The position numbers and the translations under genes were made by a program. Below, piece by piece: positions 1 to 7,281 of a DNA stretch of 35,559 bases. Each line of letters starts with the position of its first letter. The first letter of the stretch is position 1. The notes beneath the pieces are model-generated. The model saw nothing but the letters and a program-made list of their open reading frames with translations. It was not told the origin of the DNA and ran no database searches. The DNA is from Bacillota bacterium (lineage in GTDB: Bacteria > Bacillota > Clostridia > Christensenellales > Borkfalkiaceae), in assembly GCA_019423125.1 (NCBI GenBank), contig JAHZBZ010000015.1:1-35559 (forward strand), read 5' to 3'.

Positions 1-50
1 GATCTACACAAGGATGAACACTCTTTCCCTACACGACGCTCTTCCGATCT
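1..50 (+). other. Illumina P5 sequencing adapter (artefact)
   Basis: Bases 1-9 match the end of the P5 flow-cell oligo, 10-17 (AAGGATGA) sit where the 8-base i5 index belongs, and 18-50 match the 33-base TruSeq read-1 primer ending in GCTCTTCCGATCT. Translated in frame it gives the well-known contaminant peptide MNTLSLHDALPI. This is library-construction sequence left at a contig end, not genome. The genuine sequence begins at about base 51. Confidence 0.98.
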
Positions 51-1069
51 TGCGGTCTTTGCATTTGCGCTACAGTTATTCATGGTCGGATTATTGGTTT
101 CGTCGTTACAGCAGTAAGAGCAACATAGAAATAGAAGTCGCGCAGGGTGTCGACTTTTCCGACGCGGTCCTGCCGCAGGCGTTTCTCCTTTCGCTGAGGC
201 AGAAACAGGGCGATCTGCTCGGATCTGCCGTCAGATATTCAGATGAGTATGCCGATACATGCTATGTTTCGCCCGACGGTGCCGTGTCCGTCTATAGGCG
301 CGAGGCGGAGGACACGTTTAACTACAAGGGCGTGAATGTCTATGCCGAAGAGGGGGTCTTGACGGTAATGAGCAATTACAAGATCAAAGTTTATTCTCTG
401 TCTTCTCTTCAAAAGTTGAGCGCCTTTGAATTTTATTCCGAGGTGTGCGGGAGCGATGTCGCGGACGGCAGGCTCGCGGTGCTCCTAAGCGGCGTTCCGC
501 AGACAGGTTCCTCGAAAATAAACGCCATAATGCCGAAACTTTCTTATGTCTATCTGTACGACCTTGCCTCGCTTGAAGAGACAGGCCGCTTCGACGTAAG
601 CGACGAATTGTACGGCGAGGTCTCCCGCGTCGTATATGACGGCGAAGATGTCTTCTTTGTAGACGAAGGCGGGAATAAAAAGCTCGACACTTCGACGGGC
701 AGAGTTACGGCTGTGCAGGAGATCCCGTCCTCATCGGCGGGCACGGACGGCGGCGGAGTGAGCTTTGTGTCGCGCGTTCCGCAGGGGGAAGAGGAATTTT
801 CTTATCCCGTTCCGCGTGATTTTTCGAAGACCGACTACACGGGATACTCTTTCGGCGGTTACGATCTCGTTTCGCTAAGCAGCCCCGATGCTTTCGGGCT
901 GTATGACAGGGCGCAGGGGCGGTACGTTTTTCTCTTTCCGAAAGCCGCATACTTCGGGAGCGGAGAACAATTTGTCTGTTCTCTCGGCAAGGGGAAATAT
1001 CTGTGTTTTGTCGGTCGGGTCCTTTTTTCTCTGGATCTGGAGAAGGTGGAGCCGCATTATTATAAGTGA
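51..1069 (+). CDS. Hypothetical propeller-like protein, 5' truncated
   Basis: This is the 3' part of a gene whose true start lies off the contig, because the upstream frame is adapter. About 339 genuine residues remain. I do not recognise a family. The sequence consists of short beta-strand-like blocks alternating with turns rich in D, G and S (for example VVYDGEDVFFVDEGGNKKLD), as in WD40/PQQ-like propellers. It has no transmembrane helix in the visible part; a signal or anchor could be in the missing N-terminus. It is followed after 17 bases by a gene whose C-terminal half has the same texture, so the two are probably co-transcribed and may be distant paralogues. Function is unknown; a cell-surface or secreted role is inferred only from the neighbour. 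Confidence 0.75.
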
Positions 1070-1086
1070 TCTTTCGGGGGTGAAGC

Positions 1087-2958
1087 ATGAAAAAGAAGGT
1101 TTTGATCGCGCTGATCGCAGTATTTTGTTCGCTTGCGGTGCTCGCATGTGCCATAACTGCGGCCGTGTTTATCGTGCGCGGCATCAAACAACGGGAGGGA
1201 GAGGCGCGGATCGACGAATATACCGCCGAGCTTTCTTCCTGTTTCCCTGAAACGGATGACTTGAACCTCGGCATTGAGCTCGAGATATATGCATATTCGA
1301 ATTACAACGGATGGGGCGCCATACACGAGGATATCTATACACAGATCGAAGGGGAAGATGCCGCGATCGGGATGGAGCTTCTTCTTGCGGCAGAGGAAAA
1401 AATGCCTTTGATGCGCGTGGCCGTATGGAACGATGTACAGGATCTCGCATCGGTGTATCTGTACAACGGCAAGCTCTATGGCTGTAAATTTGAAGACGAC
1501 CCGTTTTCTTTCTATGACGGAGAAATGATCGCGCAAATCCTGGACGTCGACGAGATGTTTTCGGATCCGGAAGGCGATTGGCAGGATCTTCCGAGCGATG
1601 CAGATTTGGAGCAGTTGTTCGGATTGCTCGGAATGTCCGACTCGGAAGAGCTTTCCATGCTCCTCGGTCTGATGGAGGATCCCGAAAAACTCTTTATCGA
1701 CGCGCAGAAGGAGGAAGTTGACGGGACTGTCCGATACTGCTTCGACCTCGACGCCGACTATTTTGAAAGCTATTTTGACGAGGCGGAAAAGAGTTTGGCT
1801 GAGCAATATGCCGTCTCGTTCAAAAACAGATCGGCGTGTGTTTATATCGCGCCGAAAAAAGACAGCCTGCGGCTTACGTTCGCGCTCAGGCAGTCTGTAA
1901 ACATTGACAAGCGCCCGTATATCGTGACGACTGCTTTCGATATCGGGATCGATCTTGCCGCAAAGGCGCCTTATGTAATTAACGACGTGCTTGCAGCGGA
2001 CAGATTCGGCGGCGGCCCGACCGTGCGAGATGTCGATTGCGGCTATGCAGAGTGGCAGAAGGCTTCCGATCTGTCTTCGGACGGACTGGCGGTGCTTGGC
2101 TATTATAAGCTTGACCATTTCTCGGAGTCAGCTCCCTCGGCGTTGCTCGTCGGAGAGGAACTTGTCGCTTTTTATGACGAGAAAACGCTATTGGTGAATT
2201 CGCTCGACGGTCACAGAGTGCGGGAGCTTGAATATCGCTATGAGATCGTCTCTGTCAGCTCGGACGGGAACTATCTGACCGTCGTGCTCGGCGAGCCGCT
2301 TTGTGACCCTAAGTTCGGTTATCTGTTCGAGGAGGGGCTCATCGAGGGCGGAAATGATTTAAAATTCCTGACTTATGACGTGACGGATTTTTCGCTCATG
2401 AGCGAAGTTAACCTTCCGCTCGAGTTGCAGAGCGAGTGCGAGATCTCCTGTCTGTGCGGAGATACCTATGTTTTCTGCGGCGACGGCTGGAGCTATTTCA
2501 TCGATGTGACGGACGGCAGCTTTGTCTTTTCGGACAATTTCTATACCCTCCGCGACTATATGTACTTCGATCGGGAAGAAAACAAACTCTGGCTCTATGA
2601 TCTCTACCTCGGCGGCGTGGTCGTAGACTTGAACGACTGTACCTATACAATTGCTTCTGCGTTGCCCGAACAGGAAAACTATAACTTTAAGCAGGTGGAG
2701 ACGGAAGGGTATGTCTATGTGAATTGTTTTGCTTCGTGGCGCGGGTACGATGTCGCCCTGGCGATGTCGGAGGACCGCGAAACAGAATATCTCGCGCTGT
2801 ATGACCAAGAGACGGAAAGCATTGTCGGAAGGACAGAGGTGAAGTACTTTTCTCGAAACAGCAATCTGATGACGGAGGACGGAAAGCTCGTCTGGTGGAG
2901 TTCCAATTATGGCGTGGCGGGGATTGCTGATCTTACGACGCTTCTCGGACAGAGGTGA
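1087..2958 (+). CDS. Hypothetical membrane-anchored extracytoplasmic protein
   Basis: A 623-residue protein starting MKKKVLIALIAVF. Residues about 4-33 form one hydrophobic segment after a lysine-rich start, consistent with a signal anchor and an outside C-terminal body. The ribosome site GGGGGTG lies just upstream of the ATG. Residues about 40-300 are acidic and mixed alpha/beta. Residues about 330-620 are repeated beta-rich blocks with recurrent Tyr, Asp and Gly (for example YDLYLGGVVVDLNDCTY), suggesting a beta-propeller-like domain. No catalytic motif is recognised. It follows the truncated propeller-like gene by 17 bases, so they form an operon whose promoter is not in the window. Domain class is inferred from texture only. 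Confidence 0.8.
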   Translation: MKKKVLIALIAVFCSLAVLACAITAAVFIVRGIKQREGEARIDEYTAELSSCFPETDDLNLGIELEIYAYSNYNGWGAIHEDIYTQIEGEDAAIGMELLLAAEEKMPLMRVAVWNDVQDLASVYLYNGKLYGCKFEDDPFSFYDGEMIAQILDVDEMFSDPEGDWQDLPSDADLEQLFGLLGMSDSEELSMLLGLMEDPEKLFIDAQKEEVDGTVRYCFDLDADYFESYFDEAEKSLAEQYAVSFKNRSACVYIAPKKDSLRLTFALRQSVNIDKRPYIVTTAFDIGIDLAAKAPYVINDVLAADRFGGGPTVRDVDCGYAEWQKASDLSSDGLAVLGYYKLDHFSESAPSALLVGEELVAFYDEKTLLVNSLDGHRVRELEYRYEIVSVSSDGNYLTVVLGEPLCDPKFGYLFEEGLIEGGNDLKFLTYDVTDFSLMSEVNLPLELQSECEISCLCGDTYVFCGDGWSYFIDVTDGSFVFSDNFYTLRDYMYFDREENKLWLYDLYLGGVVVDLNDCTYTIASALPEQENYNFKQVETEGYVYVNCFASWRGYDVALAMSEDRETEYLALYDQETESIVGRTEVKYFSRNSNLMTEDGKLVWWSSNYGVAGIADLTTLLGQR

Positions 2959-3024
2959 GGAGGAAAAGAAATCGCCTCTCTGTGTCTAAATTGTTTTTAT
3001 ATTGCAGAAAAGACGATCTGATCT

Positions 3025-3064
3025 AAAAAACGCCCGTCTGCGCAATTTTGCGCAGGCGGGCGTT
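3025..3064 (-). terminator. Hairpin, distal terminator of the PadR1 gene
   Basis: A 17-bp stem (3029-3045 with 3048-3064, one G-U pair) with core CTGCGCAA/TTGCGCAG. On the reverse strand it is followed by six T (3030-3025, overlapping the stem foot). It is the second of two tandem reverse-strand terminators. It may also halt forward transcription from the gene ending at 2958, though no T-run follows on that strand. Confidence 0.75.
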
Positions 3065-3076
3065 CGGCCTATTCTC

Positions 3077-3109
3077 AAAAAAATCGGCGGGCCTTTGTCG
3101 GTCCGCCGA
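3077..3109 (-). terminator. Rho-independent terminator of the PadR1 gene
   Basis: A 10-bp stem, 3084-3093 with 3100-3109 (one G-U pair), with a 6-base loop. It lies seven bases past the reverse-strand stop codon and is followed on that strand by seven T (3083-3077). Confidence 0.85.
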
Positions 3110-3115
3110 AAGAGT

Positions 3116-4975
3116 TTACATCTTGTTGCAGTAGTAGTTATACGCGATCGCAAAGAGCGGGATGTTGAGCACATACACGCAGGGCAGGATCGCAAATACA
3201 AGGATCTCGACAAAGGTGATCTCATATTCGCCGAAGAAGAGGACGAGATAGGCGATCAGACAGATGACGAGCACGAGATTGACAAATAAGATCAGACTGG
3301 AAGAGATGTACGATTTTGTCTGCGACTTTCTGCTGTTCTTTCCGTATCCGCGCAGGAACAGGAAAAGAAAGACGCCGAGCATGACAAAATTGATGACAAA
3401 GGGGATGACGACATAGGCTGCCGAAGTCTTCAAGACGCCGCGCAGGCACAGATTTGCGATTGCCTCCGCCATCGCAATGACGAAAATGCACACCGCGCTG
3501 AAGAACAGCGCCTTTCCCTTGTCAAAGGTATTTCCGACTGCCTTGGCTATGGTTCGATTGCGCGAGCCGTTTGTCGTCGTCACGCGCAGGCCGTCGTTCT
3601 CCGCCTTTTCCTCCACGTCGTAAAACTCGATGTTGCTCGCGGTCTTTCCCTGCACGCGCACGGGCCTTTGCGCGGGAGCGGGCGCGGGTTCAGGCTGGGG
3701 TTGCGGTTCAGGAGCAGGTTCTTGCTCTGCGGCATATTCCTCGCGGGGAGGCTGTTCGGGTTCGTATTCTTCTTCCGCGGGCTGTGTGTTTTTGTAGAGC
3801 CGATTGAGCAGGCTCTTGTAGTTGCGCTCTGCGGGAGACTTGTTTGCGTAGAGAAGCTCTGCGGCATCTTCTTCCTGTTGCTCGGCATATTCGGGTGCGG
3901 CGTAATTGCCGTATTGCGGAGCAAATTCCTGTCCGTAGCCTTGCTGCGGTTGAGCGTATCCGTTTTGCTGTGCGTACTGCGCATCCTGCGGCGCATAGGC
4001 GTATGCCTGTTCTTGCGCATATTCGGGCTGCTGCTGAGTTTCTTCATTGAAGACTTCTTTGTCGTAGTTTGGTTTCTGTTCGCGGCTTTTGCGCGACATC
4101 TGCGAGTAGTAATATGCGGTCGCATCTGTCTCGTCCCCGATCAGAGCCTTGTAATTTTCGTGTATGCGTGCCTTTTCCTCGGGCGAGAGGGGAGCCGCCT
4201 GCGTGCTGATGACCTGCTCCTCGCTCTCCGTGCGCGCCTGCTGTTCATAAATGGTCTGCGAAGTGTTGACAGTCTGTTCTGCCGCGGAAAAGGTTTCCGT
4301 GCGCTCCTCGATCGAGCGTGAGGGAGCTTGTCCCGCCGTTTCCTGCGCGGCTTGCGGCGCGGGCGCCTCCTGCGTCTGCTCTGTGACAACTTCAACGGGT
4401 TGTGCATCCTGCGCATCCGCTTCGTGTTCGGCGCTGTCGGCGCGCACATCGTCGGCTTGCTCTTCCTGCTCCTCTTCGGCTTCGCCGAGGCGGATGCCTT
4501 CTTCCTCGTCCGAGCGCATGATGGGCACGCGCGAAGTGGATTTTTTCAGGAGATTAAAATCCACGGAAGGGGCGGGGGGAGGGTTATTGAAGTCATAGTC
4601 TTTTTCGGAGATCAGGCTGTCAATGACGGTGCGCGAATATTCCCACTCGGCGAGATTTTGTTCGACGACCGTGCGGCCCTTGTCGGTGATCTGGAAATAC
4701 TTTCTTCTGCCGCCGCTCGTCGCGCCGCCCCAGTAGGAGGTGACGTAATCCTGGCTTTCGAGGCGTTTGAGCGCGCTGTAAAGCGTGGGCTGTTTGAGCG
4801 AATATTGCCCCTTGCTCTTTTCCTCGATCTCGTTGATGATCTCGTATCCGTATTTGTCGCCATCGTACAGCGTGCGCAGGATGATCGTGTTGATGTGCCC
4901 GCGTATCAGATCGCTGCTGATAGAGGAGACGCCGTCATTCTCTTTTTCGTTTTCGTTTGTTTTTTCGGGATCCAT
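3116..4975 (-). CDS. PadR-family regulator with disordered linker and four membrane helices
   Basis: A 619-residue fusion, far longer than ordinary PadR proteins (about 100-180 residues). Residues about 22-115 are a PadR winged helix (GHINTIILRTLYDGDKYGYE, then LYSALKRLESQDYV and a GGRRKYFQIT wing). Residues about 150-480 are low complexity, rich in Glu, Gln, Pro, Ala and Tyr, and carry a short repeated motif (EKARIHENYKALIG, AERNYKSLLNRLY). Residues about 490-615 hold four hydrophobic helices ending in YNYYCNKM. It has an AAGGAGGAT ribosome site and a consensus promoter. The architecture implies a DNA-binding domain tethered to the membrane by a flexible arm, perhaps sensing a membrane-active ligand; ligand and targets are unknown. 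It is divergent from an acyl-ACP thioesterase, so the shared intergenic region could be its operator region. Confidence 0.88.
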   Translation of the reverse strand: MDPEKTNENEKENDGVSSISSDLIRGHINTIILRTLYDGDKYGYEIINEIEEKSKGQYSLKQPTLYSALKRLESQDYVTSYWGGATSGGRRKYFQITDKGRTVVEQNLAEWEYSRTVIDSLISEKDYDFNNPPPAPSVDFNLLKKSTSRVPIMRSDEEEGIRLGEAEEEQEEQADDVRADSAEHEADAQDAQPVEVVTEQTQEAPAPQAAQETAGQAPSRSIEERTETFSAAEQTVNTSQTIYEQQARTESEEQVISTQAAPLSPEEKARIHENYKALIGDETDATAYYYSQMSRKSREQKPNYDKEVFNEETQQQPEYAQEQAYAYAPQDAQYAQQNGYAQPQQGYGQEFAPQYGNYAAPEYAEQQEEDAAELLYANKSPAERNYKSLLNRLYKNTQPAEEEYEPEQPPREEYAAEQEPAPEPQPQPEPAPAPAQRPVRVQGKTASNIEFYDVEEKAENDGLRVTTTNGSRNRTIAKAVGNTFDKGKALFFSAVCIFVIAMAEAIANLCLRGVLKTSAAYVVIPFVINFVMLGVFLFLFLRGYGKNSRKSQTKSYISSSLILFVNLVLVICLIAYLVLFFGEYEITFVEILVFAILPCVYVLNIPLFAIAYNYYCNKM

Positions 4976-4998
4976 AAAAAATCCTCCTTATAGCTAAC

Positions 4999-5027
4999 AT
5001 TATACAGTATTTGTCGAACAATGTCAA
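4999..5027 (-). promoter_or_regulatory. Consensus sigma-A promoter for the PadR1 gene
   Basis: Reverse strand: TTGACA (5027-5022), 17-base spacer, TATAAT (5004-4999), a perfect match to the vegetative consensus. The ribosome site AAGGAGGAT (4989-4981) follows. Confidence 0.9.
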
Positions 5028-5062
5028 GATTTGGCCGAATATTCTTTGTCTTTTCAAAATTA

Positions 5063-5089
5063 ACATAGTATTATGTCAGATAGAATAAT
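5063..5089. promoter_or_regulatory. Candidate operator: ACATA/TATGT palindrome overlapping dispersed 18-bp motif copy A
   Basis: Bases 5063-5076 form ACATA-GTAT-TATGT, resembling the ACAT/ATGT half-sites of known PadR operators. Bases 5072-5089, read in reverse, match the dispersed motif described in the findings at 14 of 18 positions of AGTACTATGTCTGACATA. The site lies between the divergent PadR1 and thioesterase promoters. Binding by PadR1 is inference. Confidence 0.45.
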
Positions 5090-5123
5090 GGCCATTCTTT
5101 GTTTTTTACGGCTTGCAAATCGG

Positions 5124-5152
5124 TGGACAAAACGCCGCTTTTGATGTAAAAT
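5124..5152 (+). promoter_or_regulatory. Promoter of the thioesterase operon
   Basis: TGGACA (5124-5129), 17-base spacer, TAAAAT (5147-5152). It lies 36 bases before the thioesterase ATG. Confidence 0.7.
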
Positions 5153-5188
5153 ATAGGGTGAAAAATACGGAGAAGAAAAGGAAACGCT

Positions 5189-5935
5189 ATGCAGACTGCA
5201 CCGAACAAGATCGAGCATGAATACACCCTGCGCAATTATGAGACGGATTTTTCACAGCGGCTCAAGCCGTCTGCCGCGCTCGGCTTTTTTCAGGAGACGG
5301 CGGGCGAGCATGCCACGCGTATGGGGCTGGGATTTGACGAGCTCCGTCAGCAGGGGTATTACTGGGTCCTCTCCAAGATCTTTGTCCGCGTGGACAGGCG
5401 CCCCGCGTTTCGCGATACCGTGCGCGTGGAGACGTGGCCGCACACGCCGAACAAGGCGATTTATGAGCGCAGTTTCCGCATGAGCGACAGTTTGAGCGGG
5501 GAGGTTCTTCTGCGCGCTTATTCGCGTTGGTGTATCTTGCAGGCGCCGGGCGGGCGCATCGTCCCGTGTGCGCGTCTCGTGCAGAATATTCCGCAGTTTA
5601 TTGAAGAGAGGAGCGTCTCTTTCGACGAGTGGCAGATCCCCGCATTGGAGCAAAAAACGACGCCCGCCTATTCGGTGCGCGTCGCGAATTCCGATTATGA
5701 CTTAAATTACCATCTCAACAACATCAAATATGCCGATTATATTTTTGATGTCTTTTCCGTCCGCGAGCTCGAAGAGCGCACATTGAGGAGTTTTCAGATT
5801 CATTATGTCAAACAGTCGCATGAGGGCGACGTGTTGGATTTCTACCGCGGGCAGATGCCGGACGGCAGCTTTGTGGTGGAGGGGGTAAAGAACGGCGGCG
5901 AACTTGTCGTCGCGGCGAGGGTGTGCTTTGACTGA
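5189..5935 (+). CDS. Acyl-ACP thioesterase (FatA/FatB-like family)
   Basis: A 248-residue double-hotdog protein, typical length for bacterial acyl-ACP thioesterases (Acyl-ACP_TE family, PF01643). The N-terminal hotdog begins YTLRNYETDFSQRLKPSAAL and includes the helix FFQETAGEHA. The second hotdog carries NSDYDLNYHLNNIKYADYI, with D171, N173, H175 and N177 at the position of the family's catalytic Asn/His cluster. Family members hydrolyse acyl-ACP to free fatty acid in the cytoplasm. The stop overlaps the next gene, so the two are translationally coupled. It has its own promoter and diverges from the membrane PadR regulator, which suggests, without proving, a link to membrane lipid state. Chain-length preference cannot be read from sequence. 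Confidence 0.9.
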   Translation: MQTAPNKIEHEYTLRNYETDFSQRLKPSAALGFFQETAGEHATRMGLGFDELRQQGYYWVLSKIFVRVDRRPAFRDTVRVETWPHTPNKAIYERSFRMSDSLSGEVLLRAYSRWCILQAPGGRIVPCARLVQNIPQFIEERSVSFDEWQIPALEQKTTPAYSVRVANSDYDLNYHLNNIKYADYIFDVFSVRELEERTLRSFQIHYVKQSHEGDVLDFYRGQMPDGSFVVEGVKNGGELVVAARVCFD

Positions 5936-6578
5936 ACTCAGATATACCGTCGTTCGCGGCAGGCGAAAGACACTTGTTCTCACCGTTTCCGACGGCAAGG
6001 TTTGTGTACGCGCGCCGCTCTATGTCTCTGACGAGATGATTGCAGATTTTGTCGCGAGCCGTGAGGATTGGATCCGAAAAAAGCTCGATTTTTACGGAGG
6101 GGCCGACGGACGCTTCGCTCGTGTCCGTGCGGGCGAGACCGTGTTGGTCGGCGGAGAACAGGTTCCCGTGCGCATTGGCGCGGCGAGGAATTCCCTTTCG
6201 GGCGGCGTTCTCTGTCTGCGTTCGCTTTCTTCCGTCCGCACATGGGCAGAAGGCGAGGCGGATGCTCGGCTCGTGCGCCGCACGCAGGAGCTTGCGCGCG
6301 CGACGGGGCTTTTCCCTACGCAGATACTTTTGCGTGATTTCAAAGCGAGGTGGGGCAGCTGTGACGTGCACCGCACGGTCAGTCTCAACTGGAGGCTCGT
6401 CATGCTTTCGCCGGCGCTTGCCGATTATGTCATCCTGCATGAGCTCTGTCATCTGCGTGAGCTCAACCATTCCCGCGCATTTTGGGCGCTGGTCGAAAGG
6501 TTTTGTCCTGCGTACCGATCTTTGCGCAAGGAGCTCAAAGAATATTCTTTTCTGACTCTTCTTTACCGCAAAAAATAA
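5928..6578 (+). CDS. YgjP-type zinc metallopeptidase-domain protein (DUF45)
   Basis: A 216-residue protein with the YgjP/DUF45 layout: RWGSC at 141-145, then the zincin motif HELCH at 171-175 and a downstream H181 in ELNHSRAFW. Members bind zinc through the HExxH helix; biological substrates are poorly known. I chose the TTG at 5928 as start because it overlaps the upstream stop (TTGACTGA), has GCGAGGG about six bases before it, and begins at the conserved part. A more distal TTG at 5904 would add only eight non-conserved residues. It is in the operon with the thioesterase and followed after 31 bases by a flavin reductase. Confidence 0.87.
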   Translation: MTELRYTVVRGRRKTLVLTVSDGKVCVRAPLYVSDEMIADFVASREDWIRKKLDFYGGADGRFARVRAGETVLVGGEQVPVRIGAARNSLSGGVLCLRSLSSVRTWAEGEADARLVRRTQELARATGLFPTQILLRDFKARWGSCDVHRTVSLNWRLVMLSPALADYVILHELCHLRELNHSRAFWALVERFCPAYRSLRKELKEYSFLTLLYRKK

Positions 6579-6609
6579 TGCGGACTAAGACAAAATAAAG
6601 AGGTGAACA

Positions 6610-7167
6610 ATGAAAAAAAGCATTCGACCTTCCACACATCTTGCGCCCGTTCCCGTTGTGCTCGTCTCATGCGGCAACGGGGACAAGGCGGACGTCGTCA
6701 CTGTCGCCTGGACGGGCACGATCAATTCCGAGCCGCCCATGCTCTCCGTGTCCCTTCGTCCGAGCAGATACTCCTATTCCCTGATCAAAGAGAGCGGTGA
6801 GTTTGTCGTCAACCTCGTCGATCGAGCTCTTTTGGAAGCCTGCGACGGCTGCGGCATCGTGTCGGGCAGAGATGTCGATAAATTCGAAAAGTTTTCGCTG
6901 ACGCCTGCAAAGAGCATGACGGTCGGTGCGCCTTCCGTTGCGGAGAGCCCGATCAGCCTCGAGTGCGTCGTCCGTCAGACGATAGAACTCGGTACGCATG
7001 TGCTTTTTCTCGCCGAGATCGTCGCGGCGACCGCTGAAGAGAAATGGTTGGACGGGGAAAAATTGCATATCGCGGACGGAGAGCTCGTCGCGTATGTACA
7101 GAACCGCTATCTCGGGACGGGTACTACGCTTGGTACCTTCGGATTTACCGCAAAAAAGAACAGATAA
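6610..7167 (+). CDS. Flavin reductase-like (FMN-binding split barrel) protein
   Basis: A 185-residue protein of the flavin reductase-like domain family (PF01613). The early segment VPVVLVSCGNGDKADVVTVAWTG and the following PPMLSVSLRPSRYSYSLIKE and GEFVVNLV are the characteristic FMN-binding split-barrel start. Family members bind FMN and either reduce flavins with NAD(P)H or act as flavoproteins of unknown substrate. AGAGGTG precedes the ATG. No separate promoter is evident, so it is probably the last gene of the thioesterase operon. Exact substrate is unknown. Confidence 0.88.
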   Translation: MKKSIRPSTHLAPVPVVLVSCGNGDKADVVTVAWTGTINSEPPMLSVSLRPSRYSYSLIKESGEFVVNLVDRALLEACDGCGIVSGRDVDKFEKFSLTPAKSMTVGAPSVAESPISLECVVRQTIELGTHVLFLAEIVAATAEEKWLDGEKLHIADGELVAYVQNRYLGTGTTLGTFGFTAKKNR

Positions 7168-7172
7168 ATTTG

Positions 7173-7204
7173 AACGCCCGCGGCGAAAATGCGCCGCGGG
7201 CGTT
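7173..7204 (+). terminator. GC-rich hairpin after flavin reductase
   Basis: A perfect 13-bp stem (7173-7185 with 7192-7204), loop of six bases, starting six bases after the stop codon. It has no long T-run, so it may act as a stabilising 3' hairpin in front of the stronger terminator at 7223. Its foot is flanked by GTTCGGC, as are two other hairpins in the window. Confidence 0.6.
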
Positions 7205-7222
7205 CGGCTTCTTCGGCATCTG

Positions 7223-7263
7223 AAACACAGGTCTGCGCAAATTTTGCGCAGACCTGTGTTTTT
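7223..7263. terminator. Bidirectional terminator between convergent genes
   Basis: A perfect 19-bp palindrome arm pair (7223-7241 with 7243-7261, one central base) with core CTGCGCAAA/TTTGCGCAG, followed on the forward strand by TTTTT (7259-7263). It lies between the flavin reductase (ends 7167) and the reverse gene ending at 7282 and probably serves both. Confidence 0.85.
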
Positions 7264-7281
7264 GCCGCTTGAAATTTCTTT

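Noticed and set aside
5805..5822. TATGTCA match to the dispersed motif inside the thioesterase gene
   Set aside because: Only about 12 of 18 bases agree and it encodes ordinary family sequence; chance match.
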